Source: Bacteroidota bacterium
Lineage (GTDB): Bacteria > Bacteroidota > Ignavibacteria > UBA10030 > UBA8401
Length of the DNA stretch: 6,201 nucleotides
Assembly: GCA_030824295.1 (NCBI GenBank)
Contig: JAVBYA010000405.1
Span: forward strand, 1 to 6,201
Direction: 5' to 3'
How positions within the stretch are numbered: position 1 is the first letter of the stretch; each line of letters opens with the position of its first letter. Position numbers and translations under genes: made by a program. Shown here piece after piece: positions 5,398 through 6,201 of the stretch. The notes below the pieces were generated by a model. That model did not search any database and was not told where the DNA came from. It saw only the letters and a list, made by a program, of their open reading frames with translations.

Positions 5398-6201
5398 TTC
5401 CGTTTTCCGATCAATGTTGCCATGATGGCTTTTTGGATGTGAAGGCGGTTCTCCGCCTGGTCGTTCACGACGGATTGCGGACCGTCCAGCGCTTCGTTGG
5501 TGATCTCTTCGCCGCGGTGGGCGGGAAGGCAGTGCATCACTATGACATCCTTCTTTGCGTGCCGAAGCAGAGCCGAGTTCACCTGATATTCCCAGAAATC
5601 GAAGATCCGCTTGGTCTTCTCCTGTTCCTGTCCCATGCTCGTCCATGTGTCGGTATAGACGACGTCCGCCTTGTTCACTGCATTCTTCGGATCGCGGATG
5701 ATCTCGATCTTGCTCACCTTTGCATCCTGTGCTTTTTGGTAGATGACCTTGTCCGGTTCATAACCGAACGGTACTGCCAGAGTAAGATGAATGGGAATGA
5801 TAGAGGCGAGTTCGAGCCAGGAGTTGACGATGTTATTTCCATCCCCGACATACGCGACCTTTACGTGATCACGGAGTTTCCCGTGCTGCCGGATAGTATA
5901 GAGGTCCGCAAGGATCTGACAAGGGTGGGAAAGGTCGGACAGTGCGTTGATGACCGGCACTGTGGCAAATTTTGCGAGATCCAGCAGCAGCTGGTGATCG
6001 AAGACGCGTGCGACGATGGCATCGTTGAAGCGGGAGAGCACGTTGGCAACATCGGCGGCCGATTCGCGGACACCGAGACCGACACCATCGTCCGTAAGAA
6101 AGATGGCATGACCGCCCAATTGCACAACGCCGACCTCGAAGGAAACGCGGGTGCGGAGGGAGGGCTTCTGGAAGATCATCGCCACGGTCTTCCCGGCGAG
6201 C
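5394..6201 (-). CDS. argF: Ornithine carbamoyltransferase, 5' end outside the window
   Basis: The last 268 residues are present and roughly 40 N-terminal ones are missing, going by the usual length of about 305-330. The enzyme makes citrulline from ornithine and carbamoyl phosphate in the cytoplasm, as a trimer. Visible motifs, numbered from the first full codon in the window (Leu, 6200-6198), are the carbamoyl-phosphate loop SLRTR (14-18), HPCQ (92-95), DGNN (120-123), the ornithine loop TDTWTSMGQE (SMG at 188-190), and HCLPAHRGEE (from 223). The SMG loop and HCLP motif indicate a true ornithine enzyme. Bacteroides-type succinylornithine and Xanthomonas-type acetylornithine transcarbamylases have different substrate loops. 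The reading frame continues to the window edge with LAGKTV, so the GTG at 6185 is an internal Val codon. It is the first visible gene of the arg run and is joined to argR by overlap. Confidence 0.96.
   Translation of the reverse strand, partial: LAGKTVAMIFQKPSLRTRVSFEVGVVQLGGHAIFLTDDGVGLGVRESAADVANVLSRFNDAIVARVFDHQLLLDLAKFATVPVINALSDLSHPCQILADLYTIRQHGKLRDHVKVAYVGDGNNIVNSWLELASIIPIHLTLAVPFGYEPDKVIYQKAQDAKVSKIEIIRDPKNAVNKADVVYTDTWTSMGQEQEKTKRIFDFWEYQVNSALLRHAKKDVIVMHCLPAHRGEEITNEALDGPQSVVNDQAENRLHIQKAIMATLIGKRK

Noticed and set aside
6183..6185. GTG at 6185 as the argF start
   Set aside because: The frame continues upstream to the window edge with LAGKTV, typical of the carbamoyltransferase sequence before the SxRTR loop, so this is an internal Val codon.
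1..6201. CRISPR arrays, insertion sequences, tRNA or rRNA genes, attachment sites
   Set aside because: I found no direct repeat series, terminal inverted repeats with a transposase, cloverleaf-like sequence or rRNA signature in the window.

Overview
The window is about 6.2 kb of bacterial chromosome with a moderate-to-high GC content. It carries six protein genes, four complete and two cut by the window ends. Gene content suggests an anaerobic or facultative member of the Bacteroidota/Chlorobi/Ignavibacteria neighbourhood. The grounds are a ferredoxin-linked 2-oxoacid oxidoreductase of the fused gamma/alpha type, a c-type-heme sensor protein, and an arginine cluster with ArgR and a true ornithine (not succinylornithine) carbamoyltransferase. 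That placement is inference from gene types and general protein resemblance and is not proven by the sequence.

Layout, left to right. Positions 1-534 (minus strand) hold the first 178 residues of korA. Positions 535-971 have no convincing gene. They hold the terminator of the next gene, a possible promoter for korA, and a roughly 300-base leader with overlapping micro-ORFs. Positions 972-2426 (minus) encode a membrane histidine-kinase-like protein with a periplasmic CXXCH heme site. Its phospho-acceptor His and one N-box Asn are both replaced. Positions 2427-2595 are a divergent intergenic region with promoter-like elements and a CRP/FNR-type palindrome. Positions 2596-3498 (plus) encode a pirin-family cupin. 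Positions 3499-3652 lie between convergent genes and contain a strong bidirectional terminator and a second stem-loop. Positions 3653-6201 (minus) are an arginine biosynthesis run in the order argF (5'-truncated), argR, argG.

How the genes work together. argF makes citrulline from ornithine and carbamoyl phosphate, argG joins citrulline to aspartate, and ArgR, encoded between them, is the arginine-responsive regulator that probably controls the cluster. argF and argR overlap by the ATGA motif. korA, the heme sensor and pirin are separate transcription units with no proven functional link. A redox theme is possible (a ferredoxin-dependent enzyme, a heme-based sensor, an iron-type cupin).

Most of the window is ordinary core metabolism. 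The feature most worth a second look is the heme sensor whose kinase core has lost two key residues. The korA leader comes second.
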